From Oribacterium sp. KHPX15 (lineage in GTDB: Bacteria; Bacillota; Clostridia; Lachnospirales; Lachnospiraceae): a stretch of DNA of 64,000 nt. The notes below the pieces were generated by a model that saw only the letters and a list, made by a program, of their open reading frames with translations, ran no database searches and was not told the DNA's origin. Shown one piece after another: positions 8,191 through 17,359 of the stretch. Numbering within the stretch: the first letter of the stretch is position 1; each line of letters opens with the position of its first letter. The stretch lies in NCBI RefSeq assembly GCF_900107835.1, contig NZ_FNRG01000003.1, positions 124,001 through 188,000 of the forward strand, given 5' to 3'. Position numbers and translations under genes: made by a program.

Positions 8191-10815
8191 ATGACAAATT
8201 ACACCAGATACAATATTGATAAAACCCTGGACGCGCTGGATAACACCAAAGGTAAGATAGGTTACCGTATCACTCACTTCTTTCAGATGAGTCTTATTAT
8301 CGGAGCAGTATTCGGAAGTATCATCGCCGTTGCTTTCGGCTTTGGTATGTTCAGAGGTGTTTTGGATTCTGCACCGGACCTTAAGTCCATACATGTGGGA
8401 CCCACAGCATATGCCTCCAAGGTCTATGATACTGAGGGAAACGTTACGGCAACCCTTGTACAGGAAGGGTCTAACCGTGAGAGAGTAAAGTATGAGCAGA
8501 TTCCTGAGGATCTGATCAATGCTTTTGTTGCCATAGAGGATGAGCGTTTCTGGGAACATAACGGAATAGACATTAAATCCATACTCCGTGCCGTAAGAGG
8601 TGTTGTTTCAGATGATTCCTCGGCCGGCGGCGGATCAACGATTACCCAGCAGCTTATAAAGAACAATGTTTTCGGCGGCGGCCTCAACGAGGGTGCCTTT
8701 GAAAAATATGTCCGAAAGTTCCAGGAGCAGTATCTGGCTCTGGAGCTTGAAAATCAGCCAAACATGACAAAAGAAGAGCTTAAGCAAAGCATTATTACCG
8801 AGTATCTGAACACCATAAATCTTGGTTCCAACACTCTCGGAGTTAAGGTTGCTGCCAGACGCTACTTTAATAAAGAAGTTAATACTCTGAATCTTTCTGA
8901 ATGTGCCGTAATCGCTGCCATTACCAAAAATCCTTCAGGTCTTAACCCTATTACTCATCCAAAGGAAAATGCAGCAAGACGTGCTCAGGTTCTCTCCAAT
9001 ATGCTTGAGCAGGGCTATATTACAGAGGCACAGTATAATGCCGCAAAGGCTGATGATGTTTACGCACGAATAAAGGACGTAGACATTCAGAAATCTTCTC
9101 AGGTGGAGGAGCCATATTCATATTTTGTTGATGAGCTTACAGAGCAGGTTGTACAGGAGCTTCAGGACAGACTGGGTTACACAAAGGAGGAAGCTACGGA
9201 TCTTCTGTATTCAGGTGGACTGAGCATTTATTCCACACAGGATCCGAGACTCCAGGCAATAGTTGATGAAGAGGTTAATGATCCCGATAATTATGATACC
9301 GCAAAGTATTCAATCACCTGGAGATATACTGTTAAACACGATGACGGTACGATAGTCAACTATTCAGAAAGAGATCTTCTTCATTATATTAAAGATGTCA
9401 GAGGCATTTCCTTCAATGGTTTGTTTAAGTCGGAAGAGTCCGCACATAATTATATAAATGAATATAAGACAGAACTTCTTACCGATACAGATGTGGAGCT
9501 TGGTGAACGCTTTTTCACAACTTTGGAGCCACAGGTATCCTTTGTACTTATGGATCCTCATACAGGTCAGGTGAAGGCTGTAAACGGAGGACGTGGCGAG
9601 AAGCTGTTTTCGTTGTCGCTTAACAGAGCAACCAACACTTTGAGACAGCCGGGATCAACTTTCAAAGTTATTTCCAGCTTTGCCCCTGCCATAGATCTTT
9701 ACGGTGCAACACTTGCCACAAGTTTCTATGACGGTGAGTATACATTGGGAACAAAGACCTTTAAAAACTGGTACAGCAAAGGATTTCTTGGCTATCAGAC
9801 CATAAGAGACGGAATCATATATTCCCTTAATATCGTTGCGGTACGTTGTCTTATGGAGCAACTGGATCCTAAAAAGGGTCGCCAGTACGCTGAGAGTCTG
9901 GGTATCACATCTCTGGTTGATGATGATGAGAATCCGGCACTTGCTCTCGGTGGTGTTACAAATGGTGTGACAAATCTTGAGCTGACTCAGGCCTATGCAA
10001 CCATAGCAAACGGCGGAAAATTCAATAAAGCAAAGTTCTTTACGAAGATCATAGATCAGAATGGTAATGTTATCATCGATACAACTCTCGATGAACCGGT
10101 GCAGGCCATGAAGGCCACTACGGCATTTCTTTTAACAGACGCCATGAGCCAGTCAATGCTTCCAAACAGAGCATTTTCAGGATCCATAAATGTAAATTCT
10201 ACCTCCACAAGAGCCCATTTTGACGGAATGAGTCTTGCGGGAAAATCCGGTACCACCACAAAGGATGTGGACATTTGGTTTGTAGGATTTTCACCTTATT
10301 ATATAGGTGGTGTATGGGGAGGCTGTGATGAAAACCAGCCACTCATTGACAATGCAAGCGGTGAGTACAACGGAGGTTCCGGTTTCCACAAGGACATCTG
10401 GCGTAAGATCATGGAAAGAGTTCATGAAGGCCTTCCTGATATCGGATTTGAGCAGCCCGAAGGCATCGTTCAGGAAAAGGTATGCCGTAAGTCAGGCATG
10501 CTCCCGTCACGTGGTTGTTATAATGATTTCCGCGGCAGTGCAGTGATAACAGAGTATTTTGCCGAAGGCACAGTTCCAAAGGATGATTGCGAGCTTCATA
10601 CCAGAGGAGGAAGCATTAAAATACCTGAAGAAGAGGATCGTGGCACTGATGATGGTTATGGCTCAAGATCCAGTACTCCAACCCCGCAGCTTCCGATTAC
10701 GTTTGATATTCCGGTAACGGTGGAGACATCAGAACCTGAGACCAGAGAATTTGGACCAAGCGGTGCACCCGGATCGACAGGCCCCATCGAAGCCCCGGTG
10801 GTGATAGTAGGTTGA
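8191..10815 (+). CDS. Class A penicillin-binding protein (transglycosylase/transpeptidase)
   Basis: 874 residues, a bifunctional cell-wall synthase anchored by one N-terminal membrane segment (about residues 32-52). The glycosyltransferase-51 domain shows AFVAIEDERFWEHNGID (catalytic Glu near 116) and GGGSTITQQLIKNN, and polymerises lipid II outside the membrane. The transpeptidase domain has the SxxK motif in PGSTFKVI (Ser about 489), the SxN motif in IYSLNIV, and AGKSGTTT, where KSG replaces the commoner KTG; it cross-links stem peptides. The last 60 residues are a Pro/Thr/Ser-rich extracellular tail. The ATG follows AGGAAA. It is monocistronic with its own promoter. Confidence 0.95.
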   Translation: MTNYTRYNIDKTLDALDNTKGKIGYRITHFFQMSLIIGAVFGSIIAVAFGFGMFRGVLDSAPDLKSIHVGPTAYASKVYDTEGNVTATLVQEGSNRERVKYEQIPEDLINAFVAIEDERFWEHNGIDIKSILRAVRGVVSDDSSAGGGSTITQQLIKNNVFGGGLNEGAFEKYVRKFQEQYLALELENQPNMTKEELKQSIITEYLNTINLGSNTLGVKVAARRYFNKEVNTLNLSECAVIAAITKNPSGLNPITHPKENAARRAQVLSNMLEQGYITEAQYNAAKADDVYARIKDVDIQKSSQVEEPYSYFVDELTEQVVQELQDRLGYTKEEATDLLYSGGLSIYSTQDPRLQAIVDEEVNDPDNYDTAKYSITWRYTVKHDDGTIVNYSERDLLHYIKDVRGISFNGLFKSEESAHNYINEYKTELLTDTDVELGERFFTTLEPQVSFVLMDPHTGQVKAVNGGRGEKLFSLSLNRATNTLRQPGSTFKVISSFAPAIDLYGATLATSFYDGEYTLGTKTFKNWYSKGFLGYQTIRDGIIYSLNIVAVRCLMEQLDPKKGRQYAESLGITSLVDDDENPALALGGVTNGVTNLELTQAYATIANGGKFNKAKFFTKIIDQNGNVIIDTTLDEPVQAMKATTAFLLTDAMSQSMLPNRAFSGSINVNSTSTRAHFDGMSLAGKSGTTTKDVDIWFVGFSPYYIGGVWGGCDENQPLIDNASGEYNGGSGFHKDIWRKIMERVHEGLPDIGFEQPEGIVQEKVCRKSGMLPSRGCYNDFRGSAVITEYFAEGTVPKDDCELHTRGGSIKIPEEEDRGTDDGYGSRSSTPTPQLPITFDIPVTVETSEPETREFGPSGAPGSTGPIEAPVVIVG

Positions 10816-10901
10816 TGCAGGACCATATTTTATTGATTTTGCGGTACTACTATAATTAAAAGTTTTGATTTAGATGGGTTTACATTAAAGAAACAGAGTT
10901 T

Positions 10902-11516
10902 ATGAAGTACATTAAAGACTATGCAACAGGTGAATATGAGGAAAAGAAATCACGTTTTATAGGTGAGGTGTTTCCTGTTAAGTCTGAGGAAGAAGCCCAG
11001 GAACATATCAATGCTGTGAGAAAGAAATATTATGATGCGAGACATCATTGCTATGCTTACGTGATTGGCGACAATTATGAGATCATGAAGCAGTCCGATG
11101 ACGGGGAACCTTCACAGACTGCCGGTATGCCGATCCTTAATGTTCTGAAGGGTCAGGACATACATGATGCCCTCATGATAGTGACCCGTTACTTTGGTGG
11201 GACCCTTCTCGGGACCGGAGGACTGGTCAGAAGCTACACCAATGCCGCAAAAGCTGCCATTGACAATGCTGTGGTGCTCTCAGCGGTTGAGGGTTACAGG
11301 GCAGAAGCTGAGATTCCATATACATTGGTAGGAAAAATTAAATATTTCACAGAGACCACCGGCATTACCGAAGCGGAGGCCGAGTATGGGAATAATGTTA
11401 AAATGGCCTGGCTTGTGCCTGAACTTAAGCTCGCTCCGTTTCAAAATCACATACAGGAGATATCCGGCGGCAGTATAACACTTGCAATCGAGAAATCCCG
11501 GTGGTATAATGCCTAA
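10902..11516 (+). CDS. YigZ/IMPACT family protein (UPF0029)
   Basis: 204 residues. The N-terminal UPF0029 signature is clear: EEKKSRFIGEVFPVKSEEEA, then YDARHHCYAYVIG and QSDDGEPSQTAGMPIL, followed by VTRYFGGTLLGTGGLVRSY. The C-terminal about 60 residues fit the usual ferredoxin-like domain of the family. Bacterial YigZ proteins are of uncertain function; eukaryotic IMPACT relatives affect translation control, which is consistent with the neighbouring translational GTPase gene. The ATG at 10902 has only a weak purine-rich site. Confidence 0.9.
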   Translation: MKYIKDYATGEYEEKKSRFIGEVFPVKSEEEAQEHINAVRKKYYDARHHCYAYVIGDNYEIMKQSDDGEPSQTAGMPILNVLKGQDIHDALMIVTRYFGGTLLGTGGLVRSYTNAAKAAIDNAVVLSAVEGYRAEAEIPYTLVGKIKYFTETTGITEAEAEYGNNVKMAWLVPELKLAPFQNHIQEISGGSITLAIEKSRWYNA

Positions 11517-11572
11517 GATTTTTTTATAATGAGAAGCAAACGCTTCTTTAATGTAATATCTGAGGTAATAGA

Positions 11573-13408
11573 ATGAAGCAGAAGAGAGAAAATATTCGTA
11601 ACGTTGCTATCATCGCCCATGTCGATCACGGTAAAACGACTCTGGTAGATGAACTTTTAAAGCAGTCAGGCGTATTCCGTGACAACCAGGATGTAGGTAT
11701 CCGTGTAATGGATTCCAACCCTCTTGAGCGTGAGAGAGGTATCACCATCCTTTCCAAGAACACAGCGGTTACGTATAAGGATACCAAGATCAATATCATT
11801 GATACTCCGGGCCACGCTGATTTCGGTGGCGAGGTTGAGCGTATCTTAAAGATGGTTGATGGTGCAATTCTCCTTGTTGATGCATTTGAGGGACCTATGC
11901 CTCAGACAAGATTTGTACTTCAGAAGGCTCTGGATCTCAGACTTCCTGTACTTTGCGTTATCAACAAGATCGATAAGCCACAGGCACGTCCTACAGAGGT
12001 TGAGGACGAAGTTCTCGAGCTTATGATGGATCTCAATGCTTCCGACGAGCAGCTTGACTGCCCGTTCCTTTACGCTTCCTCAAAGGAAGGTTTCGCAAAG
12101 GCTAATCTTGATGACGAAGAGAAGGATATGGAGCCTCTTTTCCAGGCTATACTTGATTATATTCCTGCTCCTGAGGGAGATGCGGAAGCTGATACTCAGA
12201 TGCTGGTTTCTACTATTGATTATAATGAGTTCGTTGGACGTATCGGTATCGGTAAGATCGAGAATGGTACACTTAAGCTCAATCAGGAAGCATTTGTAGT
12301 TAACCACCATGATCATGACAAGAAGACAAAGGTAAGAATCACTAAGCTTTATACCTTTGACGGACTTAAGAGAGTAGATGTTCAGGAAGCTTCCTGCGGT
12401 GAGATAGTTGCTATTTCCGGAATTGAAGATCTTCATGTAGGAGATACTGTTGTAACCGGTGAGGCAGAGGCTATTCCTTTCCAGAAGATCACTGAGCCTA
12501 CTATTTCCATGGATTTCATCGTTAACGATTCTCCTCTTGCAGGTCAGGAAGGAAAGTTCGTTACATCAAGACATATCAGAGACCGTCTCATGCGTGAGCT
12601 TCAGACAGACGTTTCACTTCGCGTAGAGGATACAGACTCTGCAGATACATTGAAGGTATCAGGACGTGGAGAGCTTCATCTTTCTGTTCTTATCGAGACT
12701 ATGCGTCGTGAGGGCTTCGAGTTTGCCGTTTCAAAGGCAGAGGTTATCTTCAAGACCAATGAGCAGGGCAAGAAGATGGAGCCTATGGAGATCGCATACA
12801 TCGATGTTCCCGATGACTGCACCGGTACTGTTATCCAGAAGCTTACACAGCGTAAGGGTGTTCTCAACGGTATGAGCCCTCTTGCAACAGGCTACACACG
12901 TCTTGAGTTCGATATTCCTTCAAGAGGTCTTATCGGTTACAGAGGCGAGTTCATGACTGACACAAAGGGTAACGGTATCCTCAACACTGAGTTTGACGGT
13001 TACGGCGAGTTCAGAGGAGAGCTTTCATATCGTCACCAGGGTTCACTTATCGCATTCGAGAACGGTGAGGCTGTAACTTACGGTCTTTTCCAGGCTCAGG
13101 CAAGAGGAACTCTTTTCATCGGACCCGGCGAGAAGGTATATTCAGGTATGGTCATTGGTCAGTCACCCAAGTCCGAGGATATCGAGCTTAATGTCTGCAA
13201 GACCAAGCACCTTACCAATACCCGTACATCATCTTCCGACGAAGCTCTCAAGCTTACACCGAAGAAGATAATGTCTCTTGAGCAGTGCATCGACTTCATC
13301 GATACAGACGAGCTTCTCGAAGTAACTCCTGAGAATCTCCGTATACGTAAGAAGATCCTTGATCCTACCCTCAGAAAGAGAGCAGGTATCGCTCGTAAGA
13401 ACAGCTAA
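11573..13408 (+). CDS. typA: Translational GTPase TypA/BipA
   Basis: 611 residues, the full family length. The G domain shows IIAHVDHGKTTLVDELLKQS (G1), RERGITILSKN (G2), DTPGHADFGGEVER (G3) and NKIDKP (G4). The EF-G-like domains and the family-specific C-terminal domain follow (SRGLIGYRGEFMTDTKGNG, QARGTLFIGPGEKVYSGM, TSSSDEALKLTP). TypA binds the ribosome and supports 50S assembly and growth at low temperature or stress. The start follows a weak GAGGTAA site. It ends at a clear terminator. Confidence 0.97.
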   Translation: MKQKRENIRNVAIIAHVDHGKTTLVDELLKQSGVFRDNQDVGIRVMDSNPLERERGITILSKNTAVTYKDTKINIIDTPGHADFGGEVERILKMVDGAILLVDAFEGPMPQTRFVLQKALDLRLPVLCVINKIDKPQARPTEVEDEVLELMMDLNASDEQLDCPFLYASSKEGFAKANLDDEEKDMEPLFQAILDYIPAPEGDAEADTQMLVSTIDYNEFVGRIGIGKIENGTLKLNQEAFVVNHHDHDKKTKVRITKLYTFDGLKRVDVQEASCGEIVAISGIEDLHVGDTVVTGEAEAIPFQKITEPTISMDFIVNDSPLAGQEGKFVTSRHIRDRLMRELQTDVSLRVEDTDSADTLKVSGRGELHLSVLIETMRREGFEFAVSKAEVIFKTNEQGKKMEPMEIAYIDVPDDCTGTVIQKLTQRKGVLNGMSPLATGYTRLEFDIPSRGLIGYRGEFMTDTKGNGILNTEFDGYGEFRGELSYRHQGSLIAFENGEAVTYGLFQAQARGTLFIGPGEKVYSGMVIGQSPKSEDIELNVCKTKHLTNTRTSSSDEALKLTPKKIMSLEQCIDFIDTDELLEVTPENLRIRKKILDPTLRKRAGIARKNS

Positions 13409-13506
13409 AACTGATTTTGTGGTTTGATTCACCTATGTGAGATGTCGGAGAAATGCATTTCGATGAAATCTTTTCATAGTATTTCTGAAATAAATAAAAA
13501 TTATGG

Positions 13507-13536
13507 CAAGCGGCAGATTTTCTGTCGCTTGTTTTT
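13507..13536 (+). terminator. Terminator after typA
   Basis: CAAGCGGCAGA (13507-13517) pairs with TCTGTCGCTTG (13521-13531), one G-T pair, 3-nt loop, then five Ts. Confidence 0.85.
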
Positions 13537-13596
13537 GCTTCATGTTGTATAATAGGCTAAGTTTAGTGTTTAAAACCTTAAAAAACGGAGGTTATT

Positions 13597-14481
13597 ATGG
13601 CTATATTTAAAGGGGCAGGAGTAGCTCTCATTACTCCATTTCATGAGGATGGTTCAGTAAATTACGATAAACTGGCAGAACTTGTAGAAGAACAGGTTGA
13701 GGGCGGTACAGATGCCATCATTGCATGTGGTACAACAGGTGAAGCTTCAACCATGTCAGAAAAAGAGCATATGGATGTTGTACGTTTCATTATAGAAAAG
13801 GTTGCACATCGTATTCCGGTTATTGCAGGCACCGGCAGTAATTGTACAGCAACGGCTATAGAGCTTTCAAAGCAGGCTGAAAAGGACGGAGCAGACGGAG
13901 TTCTTCTGGTTACACCTTACTATAACAAGGCTACACAGAACGGTCTTATCAAGCACTTCACCGCTATAGCTGATAGCATCAGCATTCCCTGTATCCTTTA
14001 CAACATTCCTTCAAGAACCGGTGTTACCATACAGCCGGAGACCATGGCTTTTCTTTACAACAATGTAAAGAACATCGTTGGTGTTAAGGATGCAACAGGC
14101 AATATTGAGATGAGCACAAAGCTCATGACTCTTGTGGATAAGGATTTTGCTCTTTATTCAGGAGATGATGATGAGGTTGTTCCTCTTCTTGCACTTGGCG
14201 GCTCAGGAGTTATTTCAGTGCTTTCCAATGTAGCTCCGAGAGAGACTCACGAAATCTGCCAGAAGTGGTTTGACGGTGATGTCAAGGGTTCACTTGATGC
14301 CCAGCTTAAGGCATTCCCTCTAATCAAGGCTCTTTTTGCAGAGGTTAACCCTATCCCGGTTAAGGCAGCAATGAATCTTCAGGGAAAGAAGGTTGGTTCT
14401 CTTAGACTTCCTCTTACAGAGGCATCAGATGCCACAAAGGAGCTTCTCAAGAAAGAGATGGAGAAATACGGAATTCTTTAA
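13597..14481 (+). CDS. dapA: 4-hydroxy-tetrahydrodipicolinate synthase
   Basis: 294 residues, a TIM-barrel aldolase that condenses pyruvate with aspartate semialdehyde, the first committed step of lysine and meso-diaminopimelate synthesis. Visible: ALITPFHEDGSVNYDKL, ACGTTGEASTMS, LYNIPSRTGV (catalytic Tyr) and GVKDATGNI with the Schiff-base Lys. The ATG follows CGGAGG. A terminator separates it from dapB, so the two consecutive pathway genes are probably separately expressed despite being neighbours. Confidence 0.97.
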   Translation: MAIFKGAGVALITPFHEDGSVNYDKLAELVEEQVEGGTDAIIACGTTGEASTMSEKEHMDVVRFIIEKVAHRIPVIAGTGSNCTATAIELSKQAEKDGADGVLLVTPYYNKATQNGLIKHFTAIADSISIPCILYNIPSRTGVTIQPETMAFLYNNVKNIVGVKDATGNIEMSTKLMTLVDKDFALYSGDDDEVVPLLALGGSGVISVLSNVAPRETHEICQKWFDGDVKGSLDAQLKAFPLIKALFAEVNPIPVKAAMNLQGKKVGSLRLPLTEASDATKELLKKEMEKYGIL

Positions 14482-14510
14482 TCTTTAATTGAACATATTA
14501 ATATAATATA

Positions 14511-14550
14511 CAGCAGTGATCCTAAATCAGATTCGATCACTGCTGTTTTT
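14511..14550 (+). terminator. Terminator after dapA
   Basis: CAGCAGTGATC (14511-14521) pairs perfectly with GATCACTGCTG (14535-14545), followed by TTTTT. Confidence 0.9.
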
Positions 14551-14700
14551 AAAAAATTGATGGCTAAAAGTATATAGGCTGTATTATAGAGCCAATCAGA
14601 TAAAAATTAGTATGTCAGACATTTAGGCTTCAAAATACTGTAATAGATGGAGTTATTTTACAGCTTGTAGGGTATAAAACTTAGCAGAATGGAGAGAAGA

Positions 14701-15465
14701 ATGACTAAAGTATTGATTTTCGGCGCTATGGGCGTTATGGGCAGAAATGTTGCAAACTGTGCAAAGACTATGGATGACATAGAAATAGTAGCAGGTTTGG
14801 ATCGTGAGGATCACTTCGATGATCCTGCTTTTGGATTCCCTGTATACAGCAGCTTCGATAAAGTAACTGAGGATTTTGATGTAATCATCGATTTTTCAGT
14901 GGCACCTGCCATTAACGGACTTCTGGATTACGTGGAGAAGACCGGAAAACCCTGCGTTCAGTGCACAACAGGTCTTTCAGAGGAGCAGCTTGCCCGTGTA
15001 AAGGAGATTTCAAAGAAGGCTCCTGTCCTTAGGAGTGCCAATATGTCCATCGGTGTAAACCTTCTTCTTTCACTTGTGAAGGAAGCTGCTAAGAAGCTTT
15101 ATGAGAAAGGCTTTGATATCGATATCGTTGAGCAGCACCACAGAAGAAAGGCAGATGCTCCGTCAGGAACAGCAATTGCCCTTGCTGATGCTGTAAATGA
15201 AGCTCTCGACAACAAACTTGACTACGTTTATGACCGTTCAAGCCGCCGTGAGGCCCGTCCTCATGACGAAATCGGTGTAAGTGCCGTTCGCGGCGGAACC
15301 ATCGCCGGTGTTCATGACATCATTTTTGCCGGTGAAGACGAAGTCATCACCTTCAATCACACAGCTTATTCCAGAAACATTTTCGCAAACGGCGCCCTCA
15401 ACGCCGCTAAGTTCCTTAACGGAAAGGCTGCAGGACTTTATTCCATGCAGGATGTTCTGGTGTAA
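14701..15465 (+). CDS. dapB: 4-hydroxy-tetrahydrodipicolinate reductase
   Basis: 254 residues from the ATG at 14701, which has GGAGAG 4 nt upstream; the ATG at 14689 lies in front of that site. It reduces the DapA product with NAD(P)H. The nucleotide-binding loop IFGAMGVMGRNV, the QCTTGLS segment and the active-site block VEQHHRRKADAPSGTA are intact. It lies directly downstream of dapA but behind a terminator and a 143-bp spacer. The stop codon is followed after 3 nt by a 56-bp perfect palindrome. Confidence 0.97.
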   Translation: MTKVLIFGAMGVMGRNVANCAKTMDDIEIVAGLDREDHFDDPAFGFPVYSSFDKVTEDFDVIIDFSVAPAINGLLDYVEKTGKPCVQCTTGLSEEQLARVKEISKKAPVLRSANMSIGVNLLLSLVKEAAKKLYEKGFDIDIVEQHHRRKADAPSGTAIALADAVNEALDNKLDYVYDRSSRREARPHDEIGVSAVRGGTIAGVHDIIFAGEDEVITFNHTAYSRNIFANGALNAAKFLNGKAAGLYSMQDVLV

Positions 15466-15468
15466 ATT

Positions 15469-15524
15469 AAATAGACCATCGGGGACGGTTCTCGCCGGCG
15501 AGAACCGTCCCCGATGGTCTATTT
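15469..15524. repeat. 56-bp perfect palindrome (REP/MITE-like), also a likely terminator
   Basis: Two 28-nt arms (15469-15496, 15497-15524) are exact reverse complements with no loop; the centre is GCCGGC. The arm core GGGGACGGTTCTC is of a kind I recall as dispersed palindromes of many bacteria, often linked to Y1/REP-associated transposases. No such transposase is in this window. A related degenerate copy is at 6000-6050. Confidence 0.85.
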
Positions 15525-15643
15525 GCAAAACATAAAAATATGGATTCGACAGCCGGAAAAAAATAGTATATATTTTAAAATGTTGCGGGTTTATTTATAA
15601 TCCGAATCATCATTCATTTATGATTTATTAAAAGGAGATCAAG

Positions 15644-17080
15644 ATGGCAGAACACAATCGTTACACCAGCCCACTGACAGGTCGTTACGCTTCGGAGGAG
15701 ATGCAGTACATTTTCTCACAGGACAATAAGTTCCGTACATGGAGAAAGCTCTGGATAGCTCTTGCAGAGACTGAGCATGAGCTGGGTCTTAACATTACCA
15801 AAGAGCAGATTGATGAACTTAAGGCACATCAGGATGACATCAACTACGAAGTTGCCGAAGCCCGTGAGAAGGAGGTTCGCCACGACGTAATGAGCCACGT
15901 TTATGCTTACGGTGTTCAGTGCCCGACAGCAAAGGGAATAATTCATCTCGGTGCTACTTCCTGCTATGTTGGTGACAATACCGATATCATCATCATGCGT
16001 CAGGGTCTCGAGCTTGTTCGTAAGAAGCTTATCAACTGCATTAACGAGCTCAGCAAGTTCGCCATGAAGCACAAGGATCTCCCGACTCTTGCATATACAC
16101 ATTTTCAGCCGGCACAGCCAACCACAGTCGGCAAACGTTCTACTCTCTGGATCAATGATCTCGTTATGGATCTTCAGGATCTGGATTATGTTCTCGATTC
16201 TCTCAAATTACTTGGTTCCAAGGGAACAACAGGAACCCAGGCTTCCTTCCTTGAGCTTTTCGACGGCGACCATGCAAAGTGCCGTGAGCTGGATCAGAAG
16301 ATAGCTGAGAAGATGGGATTCAAGTCATGCTATCCGGTTTCGGGCCAGACCTACAGCCGTAAGGTGGATTTCCGCGTTTTAAGCATTCTTGCAGGTATTG
16401 CACAGTCAGCTCACAAGTTCACAAACGATATCCGTATGCTTCAGCATATGAAGGAGATTGAGGAGCCTTTCGAGAAGCATCAGATCGGTTCAAGTGCCAT
16501 GGCTTACAAGCGTAATCCTATGCGTTCAGAGCGTATCGCATCTCTCGCTGACTATGTTATGTCAGATGTGATGAATCCAATGCTTGTGTCCAGCACACAG
16601 TGGTTTGAGCGTACACTTGATGACTCTGCAAACAAGCGTCTTTCAGTACCTGAGGGCTTCCTGGCTATCGATGGAATCCTTGATCTTTATTTAAATGTTG
16701 TGGACGGTCTTGTGGTTTATCCCAAGGTTATCCGTAAGCACCTTATGGCCGAGCTTCCTTTCATGGCCACAGAGAATATCATGATGGATGCAGTTAAGGC
16801 AGGAGGAGACCGTCAGGAGCTTCATGAGAAGATCAGGCAGCTCAGCATGGAGGCAGGAAAGACAGTCAAAGAAGAAGGCAAGGACAACAACCTTCTTGAA
16901 CTTATTGCTGCTGATCCAAGCTTCCACCTTTCACTCGAAGACCTTGAGGCAAGCATGCAGCCTGAGCGCTATGTAGGTCGCTCACCAAAGCAGACAGAGG
17001 ACTACATTAACGAAGTTGTAAATCCGATACTTGAAGAGAACAAAGAAGTTCTGGGACTTACAGCTGAAATCAAGGTATAA
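15644..17080 (+). CDS. purB: Adenylosuccinate lyase
   Basis: 478 residues, the long (~475) type. It removes fumarate from SAICAR and from adenylosuccinate in purine synthesis. The fumarase/aspartase-superfamily signature SSAMAYKRNPMRSERI is present, along with HLGATSCYVGDNTD and THFQPAQPTTVGKR. The ATG follows AAAGGAGAT. The partner enzyme purA lies 12 kb downstream, beyond the NRPS cluster. A hairpin terminator follows. Confidence 0.97.
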   Translation: MAEHNRYTSPLTGRYASEEMQYIFSQDNKFRTWRKLWIALAETEHELGLNITKEQIDELKAHQDDINYEVAEAREKEVRHDVMSHVYAYGVQCPTAKGIIHLGATSCYVGDNTDIIIMRQGLELVRKKLINCINELSKFAMKHKDLPTLAYTHFQPAQPTTVGKRSTLWINDLVMDLQDLDYVLDSLKLLGSKGTTGTQASFLELFDGDHAKCRELDQKIAEKMGFKSCYPVSGQTYSRKVDFRVLSILAGIAQSAHKFTNDIRMLQHMKEIEEPFEKHQIGSSAMAYKRNPMRSERIASLADYVMSDVMNPMLVSSTQWFERTLDDSANKRLSVPEGFLAIDGILDLYLNVVDGLVVYPKVIRKHLMAELPFMATENIMMDAVKAGGDRQELHEKIRQLSMEAGKTVKEEGKDNNLLELIAADPSFHLSLEDLEASMQPERYVGRSPKQTEDYINEVVNPILEENKEVLGLTAEIKV

Positions 17081-17109
17081 AAAACAAACAGTAAAATATC
17101 ATAAAGTAT

Positions 17110-17167
17110 AAATTCAGCCGTGGATAAGATTTGGTTTAAGCCTTCTTGCCATGGCTGAATTTTTTTT
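17110..17167 (+). terminator. Terminator after purB
   Basis: AAATTCAGCCGTGG pairs with CCATGGCTGAATTT (one G-T pair) around a 25-nt loop, then a run of Ts. Confidence 0.8.
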
Positions 17168-17359
17168 CAAAAAATCATAACAAAAAAATTAAATACCTTA
17201 AATCTCATAAAAATTATTTATAAATGATATAATTTAAATGGTGTAAAATAGATTGTATGACAATTTTTCAACTGAATTTGTGTCAGAAATCATGGGACGG
17301 TTTCTAAGAAGCATGGAAAAAGCAGTGTAAAGTTTTGATTATTATTTTGGAGGTAAAAT

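Noticed and set aside
13537-13596. T-box or lysine riboswitch before dapA
   Set aside because: The space between the typA terminator and dapA is about 60 bp, too short for either.
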